DNA of 64,000 nt, from assembly GCF_001185345.1 (NCBI RefSeq), contig NZ_KQ236744.1, positions 121,626-185,625 of the forward strand, written 5' to 3'. Source of the stretch: Dorea sp. D27 (GTDB lineage Bacteria > Bacillota > Clostridia > Lachnospirales > Lachnospiraceae). Positions 18,481-27,447 of this stretch are shown here, piece after piece; the stretch's first letter is position 1, and each line of letters opens with the position of its first letter. Under the pieces are notes generated by a model. That model saw only the letters and a list, made by a program, of their open reading frames with translations. It was not told the origin of the DNA and made no database searches. Position numbers and translations under genes: made by a program.

Positions 18481-20421
18481 TTAATTTTTATCTTGTTTTT
18501 TATGATTGTTGAATGGTTTAAATTCACGTCCGCTGCCTTTATAGAAACGGCTGAACATCTCATAATATTCCAGACGAAGCACCTGGATGCCTACGATGAG
18601 CCCTTCCAGTCCACATACGACCAGATTGCCGATTACGACGACAAGCCAGTTCGGCGAACCTTCCTGTGCGCCTGAGAGCATCAGCACCACTTCCATGATT
18701 GCCGCGTGGCTCACCGCGAACGCACCGATTCGGACGAAGGAGAGCGTGTTGGAAAAATAGCTCAGAAGCGTCTCAAACAGTTCAAAGAACCCTTGTACGA
18801 GAAACATACCTTTGCTTGTCTGAAGCTTCTTGTGGTTGCGCTCGGCCAGGTTGGTGAGCGGTTCTTTAAATATAAATACGAGGATAGGTATTCCGAGGAA
18901 TACAGCCATCAGTATATTGCCGGGAACTTGATGCCCCGTCATATAGAGTACGATTGTAAATACGATAAATCCGTAAAAAACAAGTCCTGCGATACCGTTG
19001 TTGGAAAACCAGATGTTTTCCGTATCCTTAGCCCGGATGGCATTGATGATGTGGAATATCATCGACAGGATATTCAGGCCCATACCAAAGGCGATTGCTA
19101 CGATAAACACAGTGTTGAGCTGGCCGATAAACGGCAGGTTGGTCATGGCTTCCATCGGTCGCAGCCAGCGCGCCTGTATGATGTCTTCAAACCCGAATAC
19201 GCTGCCAAACATAAACCCGAAAAAGGCTGAGAAAAGGCCAGCCACGGATATGATGCCTGCCAGATTGATGTTCTTCAGCTTGTAGAGGAGTCCTCCGATC
19301 ACGAACAGGCACAGTCCTTGCCCGACATCTCCAAACATAGCGCCGAAGATGAAGGTGTAGGTGAGTGCCACGAAGACGGTAGGATCCATCTCGTTGGAGG
19401 AAGGGAGGCCATACATACGGATGAACATCTCAAATGGCTTGAAGAACCTGGGGTTCTTTAGCTTTGTAGGAGGATCGCCGAAGAATTTCTCCCGGTCTTC
19501 CTCTACGACGACAAACACTTTGTCGTCTCCTTCGGATTCTCTCAGAAAAGCTTCCACATCATCGACACCCATCCATCCACAGAGAATATAGTAATCCTCC
19601 TTATTGTCATCTACACGGGCCGCCATCTTGCGCACGTCAAAGTTGTTGGACAGCTCTTCCAGCCGTTTGCGCGCTCCGAGAAGCTGGCTTGCCTGATTGT
19701 TCAGAAGGTCCTGTATGCTTTTGTCAATATCCGCTATACGGTCATCCAGATCTGAGATATCCTCTTCCAGGCTGTCATATGCGACGGAAGGGGTTCCGAT
19801 ATATTCGTCTGATATAGTGATTCGTTCAAAATGCAGCGAGTTAAAAACAGAATCTACTTTGCTCGTTTCGGCGTTGGCTACAAAGTAGCAGCCGTATACG
19901 TAATTCTCATCTCTTGTACCCTCCAGGAAAATGGCATTCAGGTCTTCAAACAGATATTTTTCCAGCTTCCGGTAATAATCAATGCCGATTCTTCCAAAAC
20001 GAAGCTGCATATACCTATAGTGGAGAACCTTGTGCAAGTCGAAATCCAGGGGTCTGAACGGTTCTAATACATGCAGCTTTTCCAGCAGTTCATCTTTATT
20101 TTTTTTCAGCAGTTCTTTTTTTTCCTGCAGCTCGAGATAGTCGTGATTGAGTTCGCGGATCAGTGTGATGATATCATCCGTAGAGAGCGACGTATCGGCA
20201 GGAATATTGGAGACAGAAAGCTTGGAAGTGAATTCTTCTGCCTTTGCAAGCGGTTCTTTATAAGGATTCATCTCCACGAACGGCAGAAGATTGTCGGTCG
20301 TCTTAAGCTCTGTGACCGCATTTTCCAGCTGCATCTCATACTTAGACAGATAGACGTCACATACGCGGTCGATGTCGGTACGCGGTCCGCTGATGCTCAA
20401 AAACTTCATCTTTACAATCAT
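18481..20421 (-). CDS. ntpI: V-type ATP synthase subunit I (membrane stator)
   Basis: The 646-aa stator has an N-terminal cytoplasmic coiled-coil half (about 1-330) and a C-terminal membrane half with seven or eight helices, including LTYTFIFGAMFGDVGQGLCLF and NTLSFVRIGAFAVSHAA. The latter carries the Arg expected to face the rotor Glu. The ATG at 20421 has GGGAGGTG upstream and overlaps the stop of subunit C by 4 bases (ATGA). Confidence 0.95.
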   Translation of the reverse strand: MIVKMKFLSISGPRTDIDRVCDVYLSKYEMQLENAVTELKTTDNLLPFVEMNPYKEPLAKAEEFTSKLSVSNIPADTSLSTDDIITLIRELNHDYLELQEKKELLKKNKDELLEKLHVLEPFRPLDFDLHKVLHYRYMQLRFGRIGIDYYRKLEKYLFEDLNAIFLEGTRDENYVYGCYFVANAETSKVDSVFNSLHFERITISDEYIGTPSVAYDSLEEDISDLDDRIADIDKSIQDLLNNQASQLLGARKRLEELSNNFDVRKMAARVDDNKEDYYILCGWMGVDDVEAFLRESEGDDKVFVVVEEDREKFFGDPPTKLKNPRFFKPFEMFIRMYGLPSSNEMDPTVFVALTYTFIFGAMFGDVGQGLCLFVIGGLLYKLKNINLAGIISVAGLFSAFFGFMFGSVFGFEDIIQARWLRPMEAMTNLPFIGQLNTVFIVAIAFGMGLNILSMIFHIINAIRAKDTENIWFSNNGIAGLVFYGFIVFTIVLYMTGHQVPGNILMAVFLGIPILVFIFKEPLTNLAERNHKKLQTSKGMFLVQGFFELFETLLSYFSNTLSFVRIGAFAVSHAAIMEVVLMLSGAQEGSPNWLVVVIGNLVVCGLEGLIVGIQVLRLEYYEMFSRFYKGSGREFKPFNNHKKQDKN

Positions 20422-21467
20422 TGAATTACACCTCCCAGGTATCCTAACGTCTCTCTTGATGATAAGCCATAGCGGATGCATTCAAGGGCAGTCGTCAGTT
20501 TATATATCTCTTCTTCTTTCAGGAACAGATAAGTTGTGATAGTCGCAATCGAATACGGATTGCCGCGCCGGTCCGACAGGTACAGGTGCATCAGGCATTC
20601 TTTGTACATCTGTTCAATCGTCTTGCTGTCGTGGATGTTATATTTCCGCGCATAGTAAGTGTCTTCGAGCAAGTGCTCAAATTCCTCCAGGGTTGGAGCC
20701 TCGACCAGCGCTTTGAATTCGTCGATACGCAGGCGGTAGTGGTTCGGTATTGTAAGTGAATATATATCGGGCGGAAGCATATGGTAATACTTCTTGGCGC
20801 GGTATATCCACTGTATGTTGAGCAGATCCATATTAGTACCGCAGTCTCTTGTATAGATTTCCAGTTCTTTCTTGTTCGTCAATATCTGCTTTCTCTTTTT
20901 CCATACGGTGGAAAAGTAGTACAGTTCCAGTGCCAGGTCATAGTCGAACAGAGTGGCGGAATTAGAATCCCGCAGTCTCTGCAAGGGTGCGTAATATTCC
21001 GTCGACTGCAGATTATCTACCAGCTCTCCGATGGTTCTGGATGTGATGAGCTTCTCGATACGTATCTGTGAGTATTTATCAAAAAACTCTTTTTTATAGT
21101 CCAGGTCAAATGGCTTCTCATAATGATTAAATACAATCCGGAAACAGTAGTTAATCAAGTCTACTTCGTATTTCTTCAGATAGAGTTTCAGGAACTTCTT
21201 CTGTTCCAGTCCTGCAAAACGGAAGATTCTAGTGTAGTCATCATAGAGAGACTGGTAGAGTATCTTCTCTACATGCCTCCTGTGGTACAGGGACACATCC
21301 ATCTGATTCATTAATTCTGCGTAGGCGGGCTTCTCTTTCAGATAAGAGATAATCTCGGGAACACTCCTGAGTGAAGCGATATTTTCAAAATCCTGCCTTG
21401 TAAGGAGCTTTGCCTGCATGGCCCGCACTTTTGTTACAATTCCGCTGTATGCCATAAGATTGCCCAT
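20418..21467 (-). CDS. ntpC: V-type ATP synthase subunit C
   Basis: A 349-aa, nearly all-helical protein of the V-ATPase C/AC39 family, which links the membrane rotor to the central stalk. It begins MGNLMAYSGIVTKVRAMQAKLL and contains SLRSVPEIISYLKE near residue 35. The start is supported by GAGGTG upstream. It lies 3 bases after the G/H-type subunit, and its stop overlaps the start of subunit I, so the three are translated in a coupled way. Confidence 0.93.
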   Translation of the reverse strand: MGNLMAYSGIVTKVRAMQAKLLTRQDFENIASLRSVPEIISYLKEKPAYAELMNQMDVSLYHRRHVEKILYQSLYDDYTRIFRFAGLEQKKFLKLYLKKYEVDLINYCFRIVFNHYEKPFDLDYKKEFFDKYSQIRIEKLITSRTIGELVDNLQSTEYYAPLQRLRDSNSATLFDYDLALELYYFSTVWKKRKQILTNKKELEIYTRDCGTNMDLLNIQWIYRAKKYYHMLPPDIYSLTIPNHYRLRIDEFKALVEAPTLEEFEHLLEDTYYARKYNIHDSKTIEQMYKECLMHLYLSDRRGNPYSIATITTYLFLKEEEIYKLTTALECIRYGLSSRETLGYLGGVIQ

Positions 21468-21470
21468 GTT

Positions 21471-21782
21471 CTACACCTCAGTTATACGTTTTAGGATTTC
21501 CTGTGCATACGAAGTATGGTTTTCCTCATATTCTTTCTCTAATGCTTCAATCGTAGCCTTGTTCTTCTGCCGCTGCGCCTCCAGTATCCGGTCAACTTTA
21601 TCGGTGGCCTCCGCGCGGATGCGCTCCAGCTTCTTCTGCGTGTCAGCTTCCAGGTCTTCATCAAACTTGTCACGCCGGGCCTGTATCTGCTGCTCAATGT
21701 TGAATTTCTGAGCCTCTGCATGGTCTACGATTGCTTCAGCAGTCGTCTCAATGTCTGATAATTTCTCCACAATAGAGTCCAT
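21471..21782 (-). CDS. V-type ATP synthase subunit G/H-type peripheral stalk protein
   Basis: First gene of the operon. The 103-aa product is one charged coiled coil (EAIVDHAEAQKFNIEQQIQA to ALEKEYEENH) without a membrane segment, as in the small stalk subunit that pairs with subunit E. CGGAGGCG precedes the ATG. In the upstream region a TATAAT-like hexamer lies on the minus strand at 21827-21832, but no good -35 goes with it. The intergenic region to trmB (21783-21960) is AT-rich and serves both operons. Confidence 0.8.
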   Translation of the reverse strand: MDSIVEKLSDIETTAEAIVDHAEAQKFNIEQQIQARRDKFDEDLEADTQKKLERIRAEATDKVDRILEAQRQKNKATIEALEKEYEENHTSYAQEILKRITEV

Positions 21783-21900
21783 ACTACGCCTCCGTTTCTA
21801 CTTACTGTCTGATAAGTATAATTTGTATTATATGTTAATAATACACTTATTTTTCTAAATTACCATAGTAAAAATAAACAAATTGAAAAATTAACACTAA

Positions 21901-21929
21901 TTGACTTTTTTATAGGAAATAGATAGACT
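21901..21929 (+). promoter_or_regulatory. Sigma-A promoter of trmB
   Basis: TTGACT (21901-21906), 17-bp spacer, TAGACT (21924-21929), followed closely by AAAAGGAGGAGG and the trmB ATG. Confidence 0.5.
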
Positions 21930-21960
21930 AAATAGAAGCAGAAAAGGAGGAGGCAGATAT

Positions 21961-22617
21961 ATGCGATTGAGAAATATACCGCGTGCGGAAAGCGTGCTGA
22001 AAGGATGCAGGGAAGTGATAGGTGAGCCTGCTCTCTACAGGGGAAGCTGGAATGACGTGTTTGGTAATGAGAACCCTATATACATTGAAATCGGGATGGG
22101 AAAAGGCAGGTTTCTGCTGGCGATGGCAGAGCGGCATCCGGAAAGGAATTATATCGGGATTGAACGGTACTCAAGTGTGCTCCTGCGGGCGGTTGAAAAA
22201 TATATGGAGTCTGAGGAAGGGCCTGCCCATAATATCCGGTTCATCTGTATGGATGCCGCAGACATAACTGACGTATTTGCAGAGGGGGAAATCTCGGGTA
22301 TATACTTGAACTTTTCAGATCCGTGGCCGAAGGCGAGGCATGCAAGAAGAAGGCTTACATCAAAGGAATATCTGTGCAGATATGATAAGATTGCGGCGGA
22401 TGACGCGGTACTTGAATTTAAGACGGACAACCGGGAGCTGTTTGACTTTTCTTTAGAAGAAGTCAGGGAATCCGGCAGGTGGGAGCTGAGCGAATATACT
22501 CTAGACCTGCACAGCGATGAGCATAAGAACCGCGGAAATGTCATGACGGAATACGAAGAGAAGTTCTCTGCGGGAGGAAACACTATCTGCAAGTTGAAGG
22601 CCGCCAGGAAAGCATAG
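21961..22617 (+). CDS. trmB: tRNA (guanine-N7-)-methyltransferase
   Basis: An SAM-dependent enzyme that methylates G46 in the variable loop of tRNAs. The 218-aa protein has the SAM-binding strand IYIEIGMGKGRFLLAMAERHPE, IGIERYSSVLLRA, and the catalytic/tRNA-binding FSDPWPKARHARRRL, all diagnostic of TrmB. The C-terminal part contains FKTDNRELFDFSLEE. The start has an excellent RBS. Nothing about its neighbours bears on tRNA modification. Confidence 0.96.
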   Translation: MRLRNIPRAESVLKGCREVIGEPALYRGSWNDVFGNENPIYIEIGMGKGRFLLAMAERHPERNYIGIERYSSVLLRAVEKYMESEEGPAHNIRFICMDAADITDVFAEGEISGIYLNFSDPWPKARHARRRLTSKEYLCRYDKIAADDAVLEFKTDNRELFDFSLEEVRESGRWELSEYTLDLHSDEHKNRGNVMTEYEEKFSAGGNTICKLKAARKA

Positions 22618-22668
22618 GGCGGTAGCTGCATATAATATAAAGAAGAATAATGGTCAGGATGTGAGCAT

Positions 22669-22803
22669 GTGGGACGTGGAAAGAAAGGATTGAAACATAA
22701 ACTATGTGAAATCACTTATCGCAAAAGGAACTTAAATGAGAAACTTGCCTGTATTAAAAAATCACTGGATGAGGTATGCAGAATATTGAATCCCAAGTGC
22801 TGA
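22669..22803 (+). CDS. Possible 44-aa basic Cys-containing peptide
   Basis: A GTG-initiated frame between trmB and thioredoxin encodes 44 residues, beginning MGRGKKGLKHKLCEITYRK and ending in LNPKC. It has four cysteines (about 13, 27, 38 and 44) and a helical middle (NEKLACIKKSLDEVC). A weak Shine-Dalgarno (AGGATGTGAG) lies just upstream. I know no family for it. The even spread of cysteines and the thioredoxin gene 31 bases downstream make a thiol-linked role conceivable, but the ORF could be chance. Confidence 0.35.
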   Translation: MGRGKKGLKHKLCEITYRKRNLNEKLACIKKSLDEVCRILNPKC

Positions 22804-22834
22804 CATAAAGATGGCTTGAGAAAGGTTGAAACTT

Positions 22835-23158
22835 ATGCTACATTTAACAGCAAATAATTTTGATTCGGAAGTAAAGCACGAAAGTCTTCCGGTGGTCGTT
22901 ATGTTTTATGCGGTCTGGTGCGGTAAATGCGCTATGATGAAGCCGATTGCGGAGGATGCGGAGAAGAAATATAGAAGAAAAATAAAGTTCTGTGAGGTTG
23001 AGATAGAAGAGTCGGAGCTTTTGGCGGTGGAGTATGACACGGAAATCGTGCCGACGTTCATATGTTTTAAGGACGGCAGGATAGTAGGGACAATGCGGGG
23101 AATCATTGATGAGGACGTATTCTACGATAGGATACAGAAAATATTCAGAAATAGTTAA
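22835..23158 (+). CDS. Thioredoxin-family protein (WCGKC)
   Basis: A 107-aa single-domain thioredoxin fold with the active site VWCGKCAMMKP near residue 30 and the cis-Pro in IVPTFICF. The dipeptide between the cysteines is GK rather than the GP of housekeeping thioredoxins. The ATG at 22835 has AAAGG about 10 bases upstream; a TTG at 22826 is less likely. No signal peptide, so it acts in the cytoplasm as a thiol-disulfide reductant. Confidence 0.9.
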   Translation: MLHLTANNFDSEVKHESLPVVVMFYAVWCGKCAMMKPIAEDAEKKYRRKIKFCEVEIEESELLAVEYDTEIVPTFICFKDGRIVGTMRGIIDEDVFYDRIQKIFRNS

Positions 23159-23241
23159 GGGGCTGTTTCTTTGCAAATGTCCGGGAATATGATATATTAT
23201 GTGGGAGCTTACTAATAATTGATGAAAAGGGGGTATGGTGG

Positions 23242-24465
23242 TTGCACCAGACTATGATGAAAAAGTTTAAAAAGGTAATACCGGTTATGATGGCAGCTGT
23301 GCTGGCTTTTGTGAGCGTACCGTTCACAGCGATGGCAGACAGTTCTAAGGTGGTGACGCTTGGAGCGAACCTTACAGAGGAACAGAAGAAATCCATGTAC
23401 GATTACTTCGGCACATCTGCAGATAAAGTTGATACGATTGAGGTTACGAATGCAGATGAAAGAAAATATATGGAAGGAATCGCTTCAGAAGCGCAGATTG
23501 GAACGCGGACATACAGCTGTTCTTATGTAGAGCCGACCAGCAGCGGCGGAATCCAGGTGAAGGTGGCTAACCTTACATTTGTCACGAGCTCTATGATTGC
23601 AAGTACACTGCTGACCTCAGGCGTTGAAAACTGCAACGTGGTGGCGGGCTCTCCGATTGAAGTGTCCGGAACAGGCGCGCTTACGGGAATCATGATGGCA
23701 TATGAGAAAGCCAGTGGTGAAGAGCTGAGTGAGGACCAGAAGGCTACAGCGACGGAAGAGCTGGTCACGACAGGAGAGCTTGCGGAGTCTATCGGCCAGC
23801 AGGAAGCGGCGGATCTGATGAACGAGGTGAAGCAGGAAGTCATAGAAGACGGGCTGAAGGATGAAGACGAGATTGAAGGTGCAGTGAATGACGCGGCGGA
23901 CAGCCAGAACGTATCTCTGAATGAGGATCAGAAGGCTAAGATCGTATCACTTATGAAGAGCATATCGCAGTATGATTATGATGTGAAAGCTCTGAAGAAT
24001 ACGCTTGAGAATCTGGAAGGCAAAAGCGAAGGTTTCTTCTCCAACCTGTGGAATTCTATCAAGTCTTTCTTCACAGGCGGGGACAGTGACGGCGGCATTA
24101 TAAATAATACGAATGACAGTATTCTGGGCGACAATGCTGTTATCGACAGTACGATTGACGCTCTGAAGTCGAAAGACTCCGGTGACGGTGAAAGCTTCTG
24201 GGATAAGATTGTCAATTTCTTTAAGAACCTCTTCGGTGGAGATGATGAGGACGCGTCAGACAATTCCGACAAGGGCGGCACTTCCGACGACGCGGATGCG
24301 CCGGATTCTTCTGACAGTTCACCGGATGCCGGCGATGAGGCGCCCGAAGACGGGACGGATTCTCCACAGGATGATGGTACCGGCAGCGGTTCAGATACAC
24401 AGGAGAACCAGGACGGCCAGGGCACCCAGGGAAACGAAGGGCAGCAGGACGGAACATCAGAATAG
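23242..24465 (+). CDS. Secreted DUF1002 (YpuA-like) protein
   Basis: The start is a TTG with AAAAGGGGG 8 bases upstream. A signal peptide (KVIPVMMAAVLAFVSVPFTAMA) leads to a DUF1002 domain of about 230 residues (VVTLGANLTEEQKKSMYDYF; GTGALTGIMMAYEKASGE), the family of Bacillus YpuA. After a helical linker with SLWNSI-type aromatic segments, the last ~90 residues are low-complexity Asp/Ser/Gly/Gln-rich and would be disordered outside the cell. There is no anchor motif. The function of the family is unknown. Confidence 0.88.
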   Translation: MHQTMMKKFKKVIPVMMAAVLAFVSVPFTAMADSSKVVTLGANLTEEQKKSMYDYFGTSADKVDTIEVTNADERKYMEGIASEAQIGTRTYSCSYVEPTSSGGIQVKVANLTFVTSSMIASTLLTSGVENCNVVAGSPIEVSGTGALTGIMMAYEKASGEELSEDQKATATEELVTTGELAESIGQQEAADLMNEVKQEVIEDGLKDEDEIEGAVNDAADSQNVSLNEDQKAKIVSLMKSISQYDYDVKALKNTLENLEGKSEGFFSNLWNSIKSFFTGGDSDGGIINNTNDSILGDNAVIDSTIDALKSKDSGDGESFWDKIVNFFKNLFGGDDEDASDNSDKGGTSDDADAPDSSDSSPDAGDEAPEDGTDSPQDDGTGSGSDTQENQDGQGTQGNEGQQDGTSE

Positions 24466-24477
24466 AATAAACGTGTT

Positions 24478-24565
24478 AATTGGGGACGTAACCAAATTGA
24501 AAATGGTTACGTCCCCAATTGCATTTTGCCCTGTACCAAATTGAACATTGCCCTGTACCCGAATG
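24478..24565. repeat. REP-like palindrome with CCCTGTACC tail
   Basis: A perfect 17-bp palindrome (24478-24494 and 24504-24520) starts with AATTGGGGACG. It is followed by two copies of a GCCCTGTACC motif (about 24528 and 24550). The same core and tail recur at 25399. It lies between the converging DUF1002 and proC genes. Confidence 0.8.
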
Positions 24566-24585
24566 AGTATTCTTATTAGATGTTA

Positions 24586-25383
24586 TTATAGTCTTCGTGA
24601 TTTTTCGCTGCCGGCATTGATGCATTCTATAACGGCAGCTCTCATGCCGCCTTTTTCCAAAGCTTCACATCCTTCAATCGTAGTGCCTCCGGGTGAGGTC
24701 ACCATGTCTTTTAACTGGCCGGGATGAATATCCATGTCCAAAATCATTTTTGCTGTGCCGAGACACGTCTGGGCCGCCAGCCGATAGGCTGTTGCTCTTG
24801 GAAGTCCTTGCTTGACACCACCGTCGGCCATAGCTTCGATGAACATGGCGATATAGGCCGGTCCGCCGCCGCTCAAGCCGCACACAGCATCAATCAGATG
24901 CTCGGGCACAAGCTCTACGACTCCGATAGAGTTATAGATTTGCTGTGCTTCCAGAAGTTCCTCCTCTAAGAAGTCATTGTCTGAGCATAGGGCAAAAGCC
25001 CCTTCAAAGACCATGGCAGGAGTGTTTGGCATTATGCGAAGAATGCGTGTGGTGCCGCATATCATTGCGCTCAGACGCTCCACTGTCACACCCGCAACGA
25101 TAGACATCATGGCCTTGCCATCCAGTGCATCTTTACACTGTGCAAGCGCCTCAGAGGCGTTCTGAGGCTTCACTGCAAGAAGGACAATATCGCTGTTTTT
25201 ACATACTTCCTCATCATTTTTTACAAGATTTACTCCCCAGCTGCGGGCTTTTTTCATCATCTCGGGATTGAGATCGTATACATAGGCATTCTCCTTTGGA
25301 AGAACACCGCTTTTAAGGGCGCCATAGAGAATAGCACCGCCCATGTTGCCACAGCCGATAATACCGATTTTCTTAGTAATCAT
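24586..25383 (-). CDS. proC: Pyrroline-5-carboxylate reductase
   Basis: Catalyses the last step of proline synthesis, NAD(P)H-dependent reduction of pyrroline-5-carboxylate. The N-terminal Rossmann motif is KIGIIGCGNMGGAILYG, then ILRIMPNTPAMVFEGA, and the family signature near the C-terminus is DMVTSPGGTTIEGCEALEKGGMRAAVIEC. At 265 aa it has the usual length. AAAGGAGAT precedes the ATG. It is flanked on both sides by REP-like repeats, and no other proline gene is nearby. Confidence 0.96.
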   Translation of the reverse strand: MITKKIGIIGCGNMGGAILYGALKSGVLPKENAYVYDLNPEMMKKARSWGVNLVKNDEEVCKNSDIVLLAVKPQNASEALAQCKDALDGKAMMSIVAGVTVERLSAMICGTTRILRIMPNTPAMVFEGAFALCSDNDFLEEELLEAQQIYNSIGVVELVPEHLIDAVCGLSGGGPAYIAMFIEAMADGGVKQGLPRATAYRLAAQTCLGTAKMILDMDIHPGQLKDMVTSPGGTTIEGCEALEKGGMRAAVIECINAGSEKSRRL

Positions 25384-25398
25384 GTTTATCTCCTTTCG

Positions 25399-25461
25399 TT
25401 GGGGACGTAAGAAAATTAAAGATGGTTACGTCCCAAATTGAGATTTACCCTGTACCCAAAT
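25399..25461. repeat. REP-like palindrome overlapping the 3' end of the amidohydrolase gene
   Basis: Imperfect palindrome (TTGGGGACGTAA at 25399-25410; TTACGTCCCAA at 25426-25436) followed by the CCCTGTACCC tail at about 25448. The tail contains the stop codon and the last codons of the neighbouring amidohydrolase gene. Confidence 0.75.
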
Positions 25462-26707
25462 GAAACTTCCAGGCGTTTTGTAAATTTTCTGGTTTCTGAA
25501 GTAATTGTTTTGTGCCTTCGGCCATACATCGGGCGGCGTAGAGCATTCCTTTTCGGCCGATACTCATACCTGCCTGCCTGGCGGCAGCCCAGTGGTGGAG
25601 GGGGGTGCCCCTGCACATGGCAGCAGCGCTCAATGTGATGGTCGGGACCGTGTGGCTGACTTCGGAGACATCGGTGCCGATGGAGATGGGTACCGGTTCT
25701 TGTTCAAGTGGCTCCAGTCCCCGGAAATATATGCCGTCGTTATGAAGGCCGGCTTCATCACTAATCTGAGCCGCGAAGCGGATTTCATCCTCGGTGTATT
25801 CGGGAACCGGAACGCGGGTCATCGCATCATAATATATCTCTGCCAGCACGCGGTTGACTTTCATCTCTTTGCAGCTTCCAACGAGCTCGATTTCTAACTC
25901 GGTTCCGGTCATCAAGGCGGCACCCCTGGCGCAGTCGTCCACGCGCCTGCTCGCGTCTTCGGTACGGGAACGCCTGCTTGAACGGATGAAGTAATTTGTC
26001 TTTGCATAGTCGGGAACGACGTTGGCCGGAAGGCCGTTATCTTTGTAGGCATAGTGCATACGCACATCCTGAGGCACATGTTCCCGCAGGTAATTGACAC
26101 CTACGTTCATGAGCTCAGCGGCGTCAAGTGCACTTCTTCCTTCCTCCGGTGAGCGGGATGCATGGGCGCTGATACCGCGGAAGATATAATTCTTGATATC
26201 CTGCGACTGCCAGATATCATTGCTTACCCTGTTGCGGTCAAATGGATGCCACGTGACAGCAGTGTCCAGTCCATCGAACACGCCCTGGCTGTTCATGATT
26301 ATCTTGCCGGACATGATTTCTTCTGCCGGGCAGCCGAACACATGGAGGGTACCACCCATTCCGGATGCCTCCATATGTGCCTTCAGCGCACAGGCAGCAG
26401 CAGCTACAGCCGTGCCAAGCAGATGATGCCCGCATGCATGCCCTATCTCAGCCAAGGCGTCATATTCTGCAAGAAAACCTATGGCCGGCTTTCCCTTACC
26501 CCAGGACGCAGTAAAAGCAGTATCAATTCCTGCTGTCCTCCAGGCAATCTGGAATCCACCTGCTTCCAGAAAATCTGCCAGACACCGGGAAGACAGCGTC
26601 TCTTCATATGCAGTTTCCGGATGCTGGAATATATAATCCGCCGTCGCTGTTATGGATGCCTCATGGTCAGAGAGCCATTCCGCTATAATGTTGTCAGAAC
26701 TGTTCAT
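25445..26707 (-). CDS. M20-family amidohydrolase (AbgB-like)
   Basis: A 420-aa metal-dependent amidohydrolase of the M20D type (aminobenzoyl-glutamate hydrolase-like). Metal-binding features include HACGHHLLGTA (about residue 93), FGCPAEEIMSGK with its catalytic Glu, and GISAHASRSPEEGRSALDA in the lid domain. The start has GAAGGAGTGG upstream and overlaps the preceding ATC-hydrolase gene by 14 bases, so the two are co-translated. In Pseudomonas, ATC is degraded by an ATC hydrolase followed by an M20 N-carbamoyl-cysteine amidohydrolase; this neighbour could play that second role, which is inference. The last residues (FHLGTG) are encoded by a repeat element. Confidence 0.88.
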   Translation of the reverse strand: MNSSDNIIAEWLSDHEASITATADYIFQHPETAYEETLSSRCLADFLEAGGFQIAWRTAGIDTAFTASWGKGKPAIGFLAEYDALAEIGHACGHHLLGTAVAAAACALKAHMEASGMGGTLHVFGCPAEEIMSGKIIMNSQGVFDGLDTAVTWHPFDRNRVSNDIWQSQDIKNYIFRGISAHASRSPEEGRSALDAAELMNVGVNYLREHVPQDVRMHYAYKDNGLPANVVPDYAKTNYFIRSSRRSRTEDASRRVDDCARGAALMTGTELEIELVGSCKEMKVNRVLAEIYYDAMTRVPVPEYTEDEIRFAAQISDEAGLHNDGIYFRGLEPLEQEPVPISIGTDVSEVSHTVPTITLSAAAMCRGTPLHHWAAARQAGMSIGRKGMLYAARCMAEGTKQLLQKPENLQNAWKFHLGTG

Positions 26708-27398
26708 CGTCCACTCCTTCTAATACGTCGAGGTATTCCTGCCCAAACGTATGTACATAGTCATCCAGGGCAAGCTCAACAGCTTTCTCTCCCTGAGCAC
26801 CAAGCGTTTCTTTCAGCATATTGCCGACCGTGTGAAGCAGATGGGCAGTGTGGAAATTGAAGTCTTTCATACAAGACGTGCCAAGTTCCTTCTTCTTATC
26901 CACAAGCTGACTGGCTTCATCTGCTGTCAGAGGGTGTCCCCAGTCAAATTCACAACGCTCGCCGCCCCAGCTAAGAGCAGTTGCAGTCGGTGTACAGACA
27001 AAGTCCTGGCGGAACCCCTGGTAAACTGCATTATCTACATTGACACAGTAGTATTTCCCATAGTCGAGAAGCCCGTGCTTTTTCCAGGCATCGCACCAGG
27101 CACAGCGGGAAATGTAAGTCTTAAGCGTAGGTTCGGTACGCAGCTGCCCGAATTCCATCTGTCCGTCGAAGTCAGGCTTCCATTCTCCATAAGCCTGGCT
27201 CGCCATCGTCGTCAAGTCGTCACCGTGGGCCAGCGCTCTGGCAGCCATCCTTGCCCCGCGCTCGCGGCCGTAGGTAGTCATCCCGTTAAGCACAGCTTCT
27301 TTCCCATCTTCTTTGCACAGCTCTATCGCGTGTTTTGCAAGATATGCAAAAAGCACCGCGTGATGTTCTATTTTGCATTTTACAGACTCTTTTGCCAT
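26694..27398 (-). CDS. L-2-amino-thiazoline-4-carboxylic acid hydrolase family protein
   Basis: The 234-aa protein matches the ATC hydrolase family, known for opening the thiazoline ring to N-carbamoyl-cysteine in cysteine formation or sulfur scavenging. Recognisable parts are SRCAWCDAWKKHGLLDYGKYYC (residues about 118-140), DNAVYQGF and the C-terminal FDWGHPLTADEASQL. Many clostridial members have unknown substrates, so the reaction is not certain here. It is the first gene of a two-gene operon with the M20 amidohydrolase and has a promoter at 27448-27476. Confidence 0.8.
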   Translation of the reverse strand: MAKESVKCKIEHHAVLFAYLAKHAIELCKEDGKEAVLNGMTTYGRERGARMAARALAHGDDLTTMASQAYGEWKPDFDGQMEFGQLRTEPTLKTYISRCAWCDAWKKHGLLDYGKYYCVNVDNAVYQGFRQDFVCTPTATALSWGGERCEFDWGHPLTADEASQLVDKKKELGTSCMKDFNFHTAHLLHTVGNMLKETLGAQGEKAVELALDDYVHTFGQEYLDVLEGVDDEQF

Positions 27399-27447
27399 AA
27401 TCCTATACCCCTTCCTTGTAACGCATTAAAGTAAAATCATCAATAAT

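Noticed and set aside
24478..25461. CRISPR array or transposon ends around proC
   Set aside because: Only two palindromic copies with no regular spacers, and no transposase between them; they fit a REP-like family better.
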